A stretch of 64,000 nt of DNA from Anaspis maculata (lineage: Eukaryota; Arthropoda; Insecta; Coleoptera; Scraptiidae). The position numbers were made by a program, and so were the translations under genes. Positions 1-11,998 of this stretch are shown one piece after another (position 1 is the first letter of the stretch; each line of letters begins with the position of its first letter). The notes under the pieces were generated by a model. That model searched no databases. It was not told the origin of the DNA and saw only the letters and a list, made by a program, of their open reading frames with translations. The stretch spans positions 61,173,787-61,237,786 of the forward strand of contig OX421962.1 in the NCBI GenBank assembly GCA_949128115.1, read 5' to 3'.

Positions 1-262
1 AAGTACCTATGTCAAAATTTCAAAATTCGAAAGACTCGAATTTTTTTTCAAAATTCTTGTATTTTTTTTGAAAAAAGACCTTTATTCTCTTGCCAGCCCA
101 GATTTGAATAACCCATTTTTTTGTGATATTTTTTGCTGCACAGATTTGACAGAAATTCACGCCACAAGAATCTATCTGTTTCTCTTTCGCTCTGCATCTA
201 ATCAGCAGTCTGTTTCAGCTATTTTTTATGCTAGGAAATGCCGTCCTCAAATTGAAAACGCG
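1..262. repeat. Dispersed repeat, copy 1 (second copy at 52300-52536)
   Basis: A stretch of about 260 bases recurs in the same orientation near 52.3 kb. Shared landmarks are a run of T-rich sequence, 'attctcttgccagc', 'cacgccacaagaatctatct' and 'atgctaggaaatgccgtcct'. The second copy sits in the loop of a foldback element (51781-53002), so this copy is probably a fragment of the same family with its arms lost or outside the window. No coding function is seen. Confidence 0.75.
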
Positions 263-438
263 CTCACTATTATATTTATCCATTGTTAATTGTTTCTCAG
301 CACATAGGTACCTATTGCATACCAGCACAGCTCATTGGGTGCCTATTTTAAACCCTGCGATACAATGGGAATACTCTATGTAATGTGTGGTAATAGTTGT
401 CTGAGTACCTACAATGATTATTATTATTAAAATTATTA

Positions 439-485
<47 letters not shown>

Positions 486-1557
486 GAAAAGTGTTTTTAA
501 TTTGCTTCGCAGATTTACTGATTCATCATTATCAGCTGCAGTCGTCAAATCGCAATAGTGGTAAGCACACAGATTCAGTTCTATGAGTTTCCAAAAACTT
601 CCAGGACAAGTCCTCCTTGGTGCGTGATTTTTTAGCGCACTTTTCCTTTTGGGAATTCCTTATTAGCGGGCGCTTCCAACCGCCCGTCTTGTATCTCCTA
701 AATAACGAGTCATAGACCCTACATTTTTTTTTACCGAAACTTATGGCAAACTTTTTCTTTGAAAAGTACAAAGTCTAGTACCTACTGAAATTAAAGAAAA
801 TGGTAGGAAGTTTTACGTCCGGAATTTTCCAGTTGTTTTCACGCTGTTTTATCATATAGGTATTAGGTATTTATTTATTTGCATGCATGTCTTGCACGCC
901 TAATTAGGCAAGATATAGAACCTATAAATTATTATGCACCTAATTATAGTTCCTACCTATCTGTATCCACCTATCCTACAACAATACGAGTGGTGAAGTG
1001 TTTTTTACGCTTGACTTTGACCTTTGGACTATCTACAACCTATCACCTGGCTTTATTATTATTAGGAATTACCTACTTTCAGTCTTTATCGTGCATTATT
1101 TTAACAGTAGCCGATTATGTTCTAAATATTTTGCTAAGCATGTTGCTTCTCCAGCCATCCTCCACTTGAACTTTAGACGCTCATGCCACATTTTTCCACT
1201 TTTCCATAGGTACTCGAAATATTCAATTATAGAATTAGATTTTTCGCGACTATTTTGCTATGAGTATTTATTTATGTTTAGTTCACAGTTTGGCTTAGTC
1301 ATGCCAGGTGCAGCTGGGAGTATAGCCAAAGTCGATTTCAAATTAACCACACCAAAATTTCACGTTTTTGACACACAAAATTTTTCACAAGTTTGATATT
1401 CGATATTTTTTGAACAGATTGATGGATTCCGACGACTTTTATTTTGTAGAGTGATTCTTTGAGAATATTCTCGTATGATAACTCCTTTCCAAGGAGTAAA
1501 CCGCAGACCGACATGCTGTACCTACACTAATAATTTCCGGTTTCCTAGTAATACTCC
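263..1557. other. Intergenic, no gene recognised
   Basis: It contains a (TTA)n microsatellite at about 415-486 and otherwise unique AT-rich sequence. An open frame at 998-1396 (132 codons) has no recognisable domain and no splice or promoter support, so I do not call it a gene. Confidence 0.5.
415..486. repeat. (TTA)n trinucleotide microsatellite
   Basis: A nearly uninterrupted run of tta/att triplets. Read on the minus strand it gives a poly-asparagine open frame, which is an artefact of the repeat. Confidence 0.95.
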
Positions 1558-4500
1558 ATTATAGTACAAGAAAGATAGATTTCAACCTCGGAAAAAATAT
1601 GGACGTCCTGAAAATTTGATATTTTGTTCAGAATTGAGTGCCCTACAACAAATCCAAAATCGCCAAAAATCGCACCCGGGGGTTTTGAGTTATTGGAGGG
1701 GGGGTAAAAAATTGCAGGTAAAAATGGAGGGGATGGAGCCCGTCAATCCATTAGATACGAATACATTATAGTCCGACGTATCATATCCTATTGATACTAT
1801 TTTTGCACAAAAAGTGTCCATCATTGTTGAAGAGGAGTAGTGGGGGGGGCGAAGCTCTGCTAGGTGGTCCATTTTGTTTTTCTGGCCATGTAGAACCGAT
1901 CACGACAAGTTTGGTATCTTTTCCGACTAAATTCAATCTCCTGAACTCATATTCGATGTGTAAATACGGATGAAAACAAGTTTAAACAAGTTAACTTAAG
2001 AAAACTTGTTTTTTCTTTGACAATTTTGACGAATTTTTGTTTTACTCTTGAAGGCGTTCATTTTTAGTAAACTTCCAGGGACCAATAAATTGAAGTGTAT
2101 TCTCCACAAAAATCATCCACTCGATGTATAATTTTGTTTCTCGAGTTTAAAAAATCGATTTGAACTTGAGCCGGCGCGGCGTGTCGTCTACTACTAACCA
2201 GAACACTACAGCATGCACCTTTAAATGAAAACACCTCAAACTATTGAAGAAATAACAACTCATCTTTGAAAATTGGTAGTTGCAGCGGTACGCTAGCAAA
2301 ATGACCCTGATTCTGCATTTTGTGATACTGCAATGGAATTTGGCATATGCAAACTACGAAGAGTTTCAAGTGATTTGACCCGCAGCACTCAAAAATTTGT
2401 CCATTAGGGGGCGACTGGGGGCCCCTCCAAATTTTAAGATGTCAGAGTTTTTACCATGCACCATTCAGTACCGCCCTATCTACCGTACAGGACCTAAACA
2501 ACTTTGTTCTTGACCATCATAACATTTTTCGTCATGTCAATTCCATTCTTCTTAGAGAAAAAAATTATTTCTTTGTCTGGTCAACAAGTCGAGAAATATA
2601 TATATTTTTGGACCACAAATAGATTGTTGAGTCGTTTTTGTGTGATCATCGATAAATCCACATCCCCTTGGTTTATTTATGGAAACAAAAGTTTTGCTGT
2701 TCTATTTTTTTAACGAAGAGGTGACCTCAACTTACCATTATTTTCAACATTACCTATTTCAATGTTTTATCCCTAAAAATATGATTATTATTGTACTAAT
2801 ATATAGCTTGAAGTTTTCTTCAACGGTGTGGATGATGAAACGACCTCAGATTCCACCTGGAAGCCGTGCATATTAATTTTTCTGCAAGGCCGTCAAATTT
2901 GGCATTTTTGATTTTCTACCGGGAGCGGCCAAAATGTCAATACACACCACTCCGCCCAAGAGCACCGGTTGCGGTACTTTCGCACCAACTCTCATTTCAG
3001 TATTACAAAATGCAAAATTGTTAGGCGTGAATATCGTTTTCCCCTAGAGCAAACCGATGCTCTTGGGCGGAGTGGTGTGTATTGACATTTTGGCCGCTCC
3101 CGCTAGAAAATCAAAAATGCCAAATTTGACGGCCTTGCAGAAAAACTATTATGTACGGCTTCCAGGTGAAATCTGAGGCAGTTTCATCATCCACATCGTT
3201 AAAAAGAACTTCAAGCTGTATATTAGTATAGCAATAATCATACTTACCGGGGTAAAACATTGAAAAAGGTAATGTTGAAAATAATGGTAAGTTGAAGTTA
3301 CTCCTTTGTTGCAAAATAGCACTGCAAAAATTTTCTTCTCATAAACGAATCAAAGGGATGCGGATTTATCGATGATCGCACAAAAACTACTCAACAATCT
3401 ATTGGTGGTCCAGAGAAAAAAATTATTTTTCAATTCGTTGACCAGGCAAAGATATTATTTTTTTCTATAAGAAGAATGGAATTGACATGACGAAAAATGT
3501 TATGATGGTCAAGAACAAAGTTGTTTAGGACCTGTACGGTAGATAGGGCGGTACTGAATGGCGCATGGGAAAAAATCAGACATCTTGAAATTTTGAGGGG
3601 GCCCCAGTAGCCCCCAATCGGACAAATTTTTGAGTGCTGCGGGTCAAATCACTTGAAATTTTATGTAGTTTGCATATGCCAAATTTCATTGCAGTATCAC
3701 AAAATGCAGAATCAAAAAGCGTACCGCTGCAACTATGGAGGATCTGTGGAGAATTGAATTTCCTATAACATAAACAAAATCGCCATGAATCGCACTACAG
3801 AGTTTTGAGTTATTTAAGTGGAGAGGTAACCGTTCATAGAGTATGAATCCTGTCAAAGTGTTATCCTCCTCCTCGAATAACTCAAAATCCGGCATCCTGC
3901 ATTGCGATTCATGGTGATTCTGTTCATGTTATAGGGAATTCAGTTCTGCACAAATCCTCCAATTTTCAAAGATGAGTTGTCATTTCTTCATTAGTTTGAG
4001 GTGTTTTCATTTAAAGGTGCATGTTGTAGTGTTCTGGTCAGTAGTAGACGACGCGCCGTGCCGGCTCAAGTTCAAATCGATTTTTTAAACACGAGAAACA
4101 AAATTATACATCGAGTGGTTGATTTTTGTGGAGAATACACTCCAATTTAATAGTCCCTGAAAATTTTCTAAAAATTATCACCTCCAACAGTAAAAAAAAA
4201 TGCGTCAAAATTGTCAAAGAAAAAACAAGTTTTCTCAAGTTGACTTGTTCAAACTTGTTCTCATTCGACTTTACACATCGGATACGAGTTCAGGAGATTG
4301 AATTTAGTCGGAAAAGATACCAAACTTGTCGTGATCGGTTCTACATGGCCAGAAAAACTAAATGGACCACCTAGCAGAGCTTCGCCCCCCCACTACTCCC
4401 CTTCAACAATGATGGACACTTTTTGTGCCAAAATCGTATCAAGGGGATATGATACGTCGAACTATAATGTATTCGCATCCAATGGATTGATGGGTTCCAT

Positions 4501-4688
4501 CCCCTCCATTTTTACCTGCAATTTTTTACCCCCCCTCCAATAACTCAAAACTCCCAGGTGCGATTTTTGGCGATTTTGGATATGTTGTAGAGCACTTAAT
4601 TCTGAACAGAATATCAAATTTCCATGACGTCCATATTTATTCCGAGGTTTTGCCAATTTTTTTTACTATTTTTCCTGTACTATTATAC
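1558..4688. mobile_element. Giant foldback (palindromic) element FB1
   Basis: A long inverted repeat. The left arm is about 1558-2974 and the right arm about 3047-4688, with a spacer of about 70 bases. Matching landmarks are 'tatggacgtcctgaaaat' near 1600 against its complement near 4625, 'cccgggggttttgagttattgg' type sequence near 1675 against 4540, and 'gccaaaatgtcaatacacac' at about 2930 against its complement at about 3090. No transposase is seen. Outer parts of the arms are shared with FB2 (9897-11998), so this is a family. Terminal duplications were not resolved. RNA read through it could form a hairpin of more than 1 kb. Confidence 0.9.
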
Positions 4689-5272
4689 CTAGTATGTATT
4701 ACCAAATACCCATACCTCCTATTAAAACTGCAGCGAACAAGTGGACCAGAACAGACACCAAAAAGACTTTGGCCTCTGCCGAACATCTTGCTGCCATCTT
4801 TATTCCGTTAGCTAGAGAATGTTCTGGTTTTTAAGGCCTCGCCAAACGAAGTGGCGGAGGCTATTCCTGGCCGCTTTTTTTTAGCGCATTTTCCATCTTG
4901 AGGAAAATCGCTATTGCAGCTGCTTTGTCCGTCCGTCCGTCCTTTTTTTCGAGGAGTTTCCTCGAACCCCTCGCAAACTAGAAGCCCTAGGTTTTTTATT
5001 TTTTCACTGTTACATAGCTGCCAACCCCCCCTCCCTCCCCCAAAGCGTGGCTATTCTATATTGAATGTCTATATCGCGCCGCCAACATAGAGAAAACCGC
5101 CCCCAATCAACTTGAAATAACATGATGCTGCAATTTCTCCCAGACCTAATGCTTCTTATTTTATGTATAATACATAGTTGCCACTTATAAACGTAAACCC
5201 AGAAACATTCCATCTTCAATATGCGCCGCCGGCATGAAAAAATTGCTAAAGACCGCCCCCAATCACTTTGAA
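4689..5272. other. Intergenic, with a diverged upstream copy of the 275-bp tandem unit
   Basis: No gene is seen. From about 5000 the sequence has phrases such as 'aaccgcccccaatcacttt' and 'aaacgtaaacccagaaac' that resemble the tandem units that follow. It may be a third, degraded unit. Confidence 0.45.
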
Positions 5273-5822
5273 ATGAAAAACATAAACCCGAAGACATAGC
5301 GATCTAATTCTCTCGCTATATGAATAGCTGACTAACAATAAGAAACGATAGGCTACTTTTGGTTAGTCGCCGCCCCCAGATTCCGCCTCCAAACGAAAAA
5401 AAGGGCAACTTTCACAATAATTGTTACTGGTATGTTTTCTCAAACATTTAAAAACCGCCAACTCAAACTGTGCAACATTTGCTTAGCCCAACGCTGCCGC
5501 TCCCACACGCCGCGCCGCCCCCAAAGTAAGAGATGAATCTCGAGAAAAATGAAAAACATAAACCCGATGATATAGCGATCTAAGTATCTCGCTATATGGA
5601 TAGCTGAATAAAGATGGGAAAGGATAGGCTACTTCTGATATAGCGCCGCCTCCAGCTTCCGCTCCCAAAAGAAAAAAAAGTACAATTTTCAACAATTTTC
5701 ACTGATTTGGATGCCAATGTTACCTCAAAGATTTAGAAACTCACAACTAAAACTGTGCAACAGTTACTTTACCACCGAATGCTGCCGGTCCCACACGCCG
5801 CCCTCAAAGTAAGAGATGAATG
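5273..5822. repeat. Two-copy tandem repeat, about 275 bp per unit
   Basis: Unit 1 (5273-5547) and unit 2 (5549-5822) both run from 'gaaaaacataaacccga' through 'atagcgatctaa', 'tcgctatat', a 'cgccgcc' stretch, 'aaactgtgcaac' and 'cccacacgccg' to 'aaagtaagagatgaat'. They are diverged but colinear. They lie just outside the distal end of the desaturase A duplication block. Confidence 0.85.
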
Positions 5823-6639
5823 TTAGGAGCTGGCCGCAGGGCAAAAAATCTGGAAATTGGCAATCATTTCGTAACGACCAGAAGTGATATAGCGTCATTT
5901 TCGCCCAAGTCATTATTTTAGTTCAGGATGAGTGTTGAGTAGGTACCATTGGCATCATTTGAAGACTCTATGATTGATATCTTTTTATCGAAACAAAACC
6001 TGGGGGAAACACCTGTATAGGAAATGGAGAGTTGGTTCAATTGAGGAAGTTTTGTGCCATTTCTGAGATATAGAAAACAAGGCATGTGATTTTTTTTACT
6101 TTTGTCAATATTTTTCAAATTGTTGTTGTTGTTGTTCCTATACATACATACTTTCGAGACTTGCAGTTACCTAGCTACATTGTTAGGGTACTTTTCAAGA
6201 TATTGTGCACACGCACACTTGTCATTTTCCTAACTACACTACCTAACTTGATTTTTTATGGGTGTTGATATTTCACTTTCTGCACCATTGAATACTTGTA
6301 TAGTGTTTTGTTTCACTTTTTTGATGACGTATCAAGATCTGCTAGCTCTTGTAAGTTCTTGTTTCAAATGACAATCTTTCATCTGATTTTAATTTTTTAT
6401 TTCCGTAGATAATGTCGTAACTTCTAGCTATTTACAGAAAAATACATAATACAGCAAATATAAATAAATATCATCAGTATAACTAATAATGTATAAATAA
6501 ATTGAGTGAAACATGCAAAACAAATAAATTGGACAATAACAATATCAATCTCTGCCGTGCCTTACGAACTAGGTAGTTTATACAAATCACAGCGTTTGAC
6601 AGTGAGAATCATTGAAAAATATTTCCAATTTACTTTTAG

Positions 6640-8040
6640 CTATTCTTTTTTTCTGTGTTGGATGATTGCATCTTGGTAGTCCTCAATAGGCTGGTCTTTG
6701 TCTCCCCATCCCCAAAGCTCGTGGCTACCATCACCGGTGCGCTCAACTCGTTTCTTGATCATCTCAGGTGAGACTGTCTTAAGATCATACGCCCATCCAA
6801 TTTTGGCAAAGAAGTCGATAAAAGCTGCCGAGAAGTTCACGCTGTACTTGCCCAATTCAGACGTCTTGTAGTCCCACGGAAATGTGTGGTGATAATTGTG
6901 CCAACCCTCGCCCACAGCCAACACAGCAACAATCAGATTTTCAGAAGGATTGATGAACTGGTCGTATGGCCTTTGACCCCAGAGATGAGCAGCGGAATTG
7001 ACGAGCCAAGTCGCATTGAGAGTCAAACAGTATCTAAAGAGGTTCAAGCAGAAAGCGTTGAGGAAAGTTTCATTCCATAAATACATTGGCATGATAGTTG
7101 GCCACACGAAGCACACCAAAACCATCAATATCATGTAGTATTTCTTCTGGAATGCTAGAATTGGATCCGCTTCCAAATCAGAAAGGTCGAGCTTTTTGCC
7201 TTGCTCTTTCACTTGAGGGTGTTTGCGGCAAAGTAGCCATCCCACGTGGGCAAAGAAGAAACCTCTTTTGGCGTTGTGCGGGTCGGCGTCCGTTTCGCTG
7301 TATTTGTGATGAACCCTGTGATCTCGGGACCACTCAATGACGGAATTTTCAAAAGCCAATGTATTGAAGAATGTTAAAATCAGCCGCAAAGGCCATTTGG
7401 CTTTGTACGAGCGATGAGACCAAAGTCTGTGTGCACCTGCCGTAATTCCAATTCCACCAAGTTGGTACAACAATAGAGCTGAAAATAAGAACACAGTTAA
7501 TACATGATTTCCCCCGAAAGTCTAATAAAAAGAAGGGACAAACTTTTTGAGTCGTATTCATACCTCGCTTTCAAGCTAAAAGCGCTATTAGAGCGATGCG
7601 CATTTAGGGGCAGTTCTCATATACACGTGTTCAAAAATACATTATTGCGATTGGGAGCGATTGTATGTACTTAATTGCAATTAATTTGCGAGTTAATTTG
7701 TATTTTTGAACACTGAAATATGAGAAATGCCCCTAAATGCGCATCGCTCTAATAGCGCTTTTAGCTTAAAAGCGAGATATGAATACGGCCCTTTGAAACT
7801 TGGAGAGGAAGAAGAACAATAGAAACCTTGAATAGATGTTGCAAGTTTTGCTGAGGTGAACATTAAGTAGATTCCGTAGACTGCAAAAAGATGTAGATAG
7901 CCCATGAAGATGATATTTCGCCAGACTAATTCTGGTTTTCGATTGTCGGGTTTGGTCAAATCCTGTGGTACTTTTTGAGCTACAACTTCGTCATCTTGTT
8001 CGTGAAGAACACCGGTAGGCATTGAGAAGTTTGGTGCCAT
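6640..8040 (-). CDS. Acyl-CoA desaturase A (Delta9-type family)
   Basis: The coding exons are complement(7827..8040) and complement(6640..7478), giving 350 residues with the stop at 6640-6642. The family consists of ER-membrane di-iron enzymes that insert a double bond into fatty acyl-CoA using O2 and electrons from cytochrome b5. Seen here: histidine box 1 HRLWSH (88-93), box 2 HRVHH (125-129), NSAAH (232-236), box 3 HNYHH (265-269), and hydrophobic segments near 43-63, 70-87, 186-206 and 208-231. The intron (7479-7826, GT-AG, phase 1) carries a 236-bp MITE, so it is 348 bp against 68-111 bp in B-D. The start is the ATG directly after a conserved acceptor (ttgcag). AATAAA lies at complement(6396..6401). 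Residues 252-260 read LIVAVLAVG where B-D read LSVAILALG. The reading frame is intact; regiospecificity is unknown. Confidence 0.95.
7479..7826 (-). other. Coding intron of desaturase A
   Basis: A GT-AG intron at the same codon and phase as the introns in B, C, D and gene E. Its ends align with the 68-bp intron of B ('ttctattgttcttcttcctc' side and 'tattaactg' side). The extra length is mostly a MITE. Confidence 0.9.
7552..7788. mobile_element. MITE inside the intron of desaturase A
   Basis: Terminal inverted repeats of about 85-90 bp. The left arm starts 'cgtattcatacctcgctttc' and the right arm ends 'agcgagatatgaatacg'; both contain 'gcgctattagagcgatgcgc' or its complement and 'gcatttaggggca'. 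No coding sequence. The target duplication was not resolved; the flanks are 'ctttttgag' and 'ccctttgaa'. Introns of B, C and D lack it, so it inserted after the duplications. Confidence 0.9.
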
Positions 8041-8480
8041 CTGCAATTGTTATAAAAGTGTTTTACCTATAATAATTATTGAAAAGTAAGGATTATGTCC
8101 TCAAGTTCAAACATTTACATTGATTGCTAAACATTGAAATGTATAAGTATATTCATAATTTATTTTGCACATCTGTAGCTGTACGTATTGTAAGTAGGTA
8201 CTCACTTTTAATCGGTATAGAGTGTAGAAATTCAAAACTGTTCACTGATGTTCAACAGCAATTCAAAAAATTATGCGAGATGCAAATCGTTATGATAGCG
8301 ATTAAAATTTGAGCAGGTATTAACGTACTTCTGGTAAAGTAACCAGCAGTAAACTGAATTTAATTTGCAAATAGTGACATATTTATTGAAACGGCAAAGA
8401 GAGAAGTACCAATGTATAGGTATACCTAATAGTCGATAGCGATGATGTTATGATTAGATTAAAAAAGTGGAACCACTTTG
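8041..8480 (-). promoter_or_regulatory. Promoter, untranslated exon and 5' intron of desaturase A
   Basis: Read on the minus strand: dyad AAAGTGGAACCACTTT at 8464-8479, TATA-like AATAAATAT at 8379-8387, and initiator TCAGT with its A at 8355 (predicted start, about 28 bp downstream of the TATA). The untranslated exon is about 8206-8355, the donor gtgagt starts at 8205, and the intron (8041-8205) ends ttgcag against the ATG. The same order and spacing occur in B, C and D, which is why I trust it. The TSS is predicted, not measured. Confidence 0.75.
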
Positions 8481-8669
8481 TGAATTACACAGGCTAAGTA
8501 CAAAGATTAACTCTGGAGTAGGCTTCCTAGGTCTGGATTCACCGTCGGCTTGGGTCCGCAGCTCAGTTGATCATTTCAATACCTTATCTGCCAAGTTTGT
8601 TTGGGCATTGTATTGGTTATTTTGATTTTTCAATCACTTCGTGATTTCTACGGAACACATTTTTTTTTC

Positions 8670-9896
8670 AATTGGGTGTTTATGGGCGCATCGAGTACTA
8701 GCTCATTAGCGCCCTTGCGGCGACTTTCTCCGTTTCACCCTTTTTCCCTTGACGTGACCGCTCGGTTAGTACACGCCAAGGTACTTGAGATCGCATAGAA
8801 ACCAATAACTCCTTGTGCATCGCCAGGATGGTTATTACCAGTGTTTCCGCCAACTTGACAGTATGACAGTTGACTTTGTCCAGCTGGTTTAATTTTCAAT
8901 AATTACCTTCGAAAACAAATACGAAAAATACGACAAAAAAAAAACAAAGTGATCTCCACAATTAGTGCAAACAAGGACTTACCGATGAGATGTTGTTTCA
9001 GCCGTAAGGTCACTTTTAAAGTTTTCTGATCACATGATTAGGTACCGATGCACCTTAAACGATTCTAACAAAACACGAGATGGTTTGTCTTCCACGACTG
9101 GTTGATAAGTGTCCTCTCGTCCCTTTTCAGACGAGAGCCAAGGGTAGTTAACTTCCATATGTGTTGTGAGTGACCGCCGAACGAAGGGGTCCATACGAAA
9201 TACACACATTGTGAAGGCAAAAGATAGAAATTAAACTATGAATATCTATTAGAATCTAACGCGAATATATATATATATATATATATGCAATTACCATATA
9301 AAACCTATGTACAAAAAATATAAATCAAATAATAAACTTTAAACTAGGTACGATCGGTACCCAACAAACAGGATGCATCTCAAAACATATAAAATATGGG
9401 CGTTTGAAGCATATTTTGCTGTGCTTGATCAGAAGTTATTTGAAATTACTGTTACAAAGGGCGATTCAAAAATGGCGCATTTCTTCTCAGGTATGTTACG
9501 GCTTTGATTTGCAAGTTTTCAACAAACAGATCAAGCCCAATCTGGGAGATTGACAGCATTGCATTGGTGCCGATTTACACTTTTAGAAAAGGTACCCCTT
9601 TCATTACAATATCATTAATCATTATTGTCTCTTTGTTGGAGCGGAAACTATTATATTCAGTCATGACTCATGATTCACAATTCGTTTGTGGAGTCTTACT
9701 TCAGATATGGATTGATTGGATGTGGAGGAGTGCTGAATGCAGGGCCGGCAACTTTGGATTTGAACGTGTGGTGCTGACTGTTGAATATTTCAGAAAAAGG
9801 AATAGGGAGGAGGGATGCCACCGTCGCAGGCGATTTTTTTTTTTGAAGTTCAGAGAGTCTGAACCTAAATAAAGTATAACCCAAGAAAAATAAATT
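8670..9896. other. Intergenic, no gene recognised
   Basis: Homology with the B arm stops at about 8670. The stretch holds a (TA)n run at about 9267-9286. Open frames near 9504-9946 overlap on both strands and show no known domain. Confidence 0.45.
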
Positions 9897-11998
9897 TTGA
9901 CCTCAAAAAAAATACTGTAGTCGTGAAAATCATAGGTTTTATTCACAATTTTGTGCTCTTTCCAAATTTTTGGGTTTCAGAAAAATCCCATCGAAGGCTT
10001 TTTTTTTTAGAGCTGTCAAAAATCTGAAAACTCATAATTCCGAACAATTTCAAATTAAGCTCAATTTTTCATGAGATTTCAAGTAAACACAATAATGTGG
10101 AGACTGCAAATGTTGAGAATGAACATTTGAACAATTCTGAACCAAACACGATGAAAAATTCCATAGTTCTATTGAAATATTTCGATTTGTTCTGTCAAAT
10201 GTATATGATATAGGAAAAATAGTGAAAGAATCGCTAGAACCTTGAAAAAAATATAGACGTCCTGAAAATTTGACATTCTGTTTAGACTTGAATGCCCTAC
10301 TACATATCCAAAATTGACAGAAATCCCACCCCGGGATCTTGAGTTATCGGAGGGGGGGTAATCAATTGCAACTCAGAATGGAGGGGATGAAACCTGTTGA
10401 TTTACTGGATGCAAATACATCGCAATTCGACGCATCATATCTCGTTGATACCATTTTGGCACAAAAAGTGTCGATCATTGTTGAGGGGGGTCGTGAGAGG
10501 GGCGAAGCTCAGCTAGGTGGTTCGTTTTGTTTTCCTGGTCATATAGAACCCATCACGACAAGTTTGGTATCTTTTCCGACTAAATTCAAACTCCTGACCT
10601 CGAATCCGATGTGTAAATTTCATTAAAAACAAGTTTGAACAAGTTAACTTGAAAAAACTTGTTTTTTTCTTTGGCAATTTTGGTAGTTTTGTTTCACTGT
10701 TAGAGGTCTGAAATCCTCAAAAATATTTCAAGAGCCATTGGATTGAAGTGTCTTTTTCACGAAAATCATTCACTCAACGTATCATTTTGTTTTTTGATAT
10801 CAAAAAATCAATTTGAACCTGTGAGTCGATCCGGCGTGGTGTCTACTACTGACCAGAACACTACAACATGCACCTGCAAATATAAATAGCTCAAACTCAA
10901 AACCCTGCAGAGCGATCCATAGCGATTTTGTTTTATGTTATAGCAAATTCAATTCTGCAGAGGTCCTCGAACTTTCAAAGATAAGTTATCATTTGTTCAA
11001 TAGTTTGAGCTAGTTTTATTGGCAGGTGCATGTTGTAGTGTTCTGGTTATTAGTAAAAACCGCGCCGGACCGACTCACAGGTTTAAATTGATTTCTTAAT
11101 ATCCAGAAACAAAATAGTACATCGAGTAGATGATTTCGTAAAAAAGACACTTCAATCTAATGGACCATGAACGATTCTCGAGGGATTCAGACCTCTAACA
11201 GTGAAAAAAAAACTGTCAAAATTGTCAAAGAAAAAAACAAGTTTTTCCAAGTTAACTTGTTCAAACTTGTTTCTATTCAAATTTACACGTCGGATTCGAG
11301 GTCAGGAGTTTCAATTCAGTCGGAAAAGATACCAAACTTGTCGGGATCGGCTATGTATGATCAGGAAAACAAAAAGAATCACCTAGCCGAGTTCCGCCCC
11401 TCCCACGACCCCCCCCCTCAACAATGATCGACACTTTTTGTGCCAAAATGGTATCAACGAGATATGATGCGTCGAATTGCGATGTATTGCATCCAATGGA
11501 TTAACGGGTTTCATCACCTCCATCCGAGTTGCAACTGATCACCCCCCCTCCAATAACTTAAAAGCCCGGGGTGGGATTTCTGTCAATTTTAGGTATGTAG
11601 AAGGGCATTCAATTCTGCACTGAAAATCAAATTTTCAGGACGTCCATATTGTTTCCAAGGTTTTAGCGATTTTTTAATGTTTTTCCTGTATCATATACAT
11701 TTGACAGAAAAAATCAAAATATTCCAACAGAACTATGAAACTTTCCATCGTGTTTGGTTCAGAATTGTTCATATGTTTATTCTCAACATTTGCAGTCTCC
11801 ACATAACGTGTATACTTGAAATCTCATGAAAAATTGAGCTTAATTTGAAATTGTTCAGAATTATCAGTCTTCAGACTTTTGACAACTCTAAAAAAAGCCT
11901 CCGCTGGGATTTTCTTGAAACCCAAAAATTTGGAAAGAGCACAAAATTCTGAACAGAACCTGTGATTTTCACGACTACAGTATTTTTTTGAAGTTGAA
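9897..11998. mobile_element. Foldback element FB2, same family as FB1
   Basis: The left arm is about 9897-10890 and the right arm about 10985-11998, around a spacer of about 95 bp. Pairing landmarks are 'actgtagtcgtgaaaatca' (9915) against 11970, 'tttgggtttcagaaaaatcc' (about 9970) against 11915, 'gacgtcctgaaaatttgac' (10257) against 11640, and 'caagtttgaacaagttaact' (10630) against 11260. The inner part of each arm resembles FB1, including 'cagaacactacaacatgcac'. No transposase is visible. Confidence 0.88.

Larger units (their letters stand above)
5850..8670 (-). repeat. Inverted duplication arm A (partner of 23210-25590)
   Basis: The 3' flank of gene A (complement of 'cgtaacgaccagaagtgata', 5870) and its 5' flank ('ttatttttgattttt' region near 8620) both match the flanks of B in inverted orientation. 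The arm is longer than B's mainly because of the intron MITE and small gaps. Confidence 0.85.

Noticed and set aside
348..548. Poly-asparagine open reading frame on the minus strand
   Set aside because: It is the translation of a (TTA)n microsatellite with no start context, domain or splice support.
998..1396. 132-codon open frame on the plus strand as a possible gene
   Set aside because: No recognisable domain, no promoter or splice signals; composition matches AT-rich intergenic sequence.
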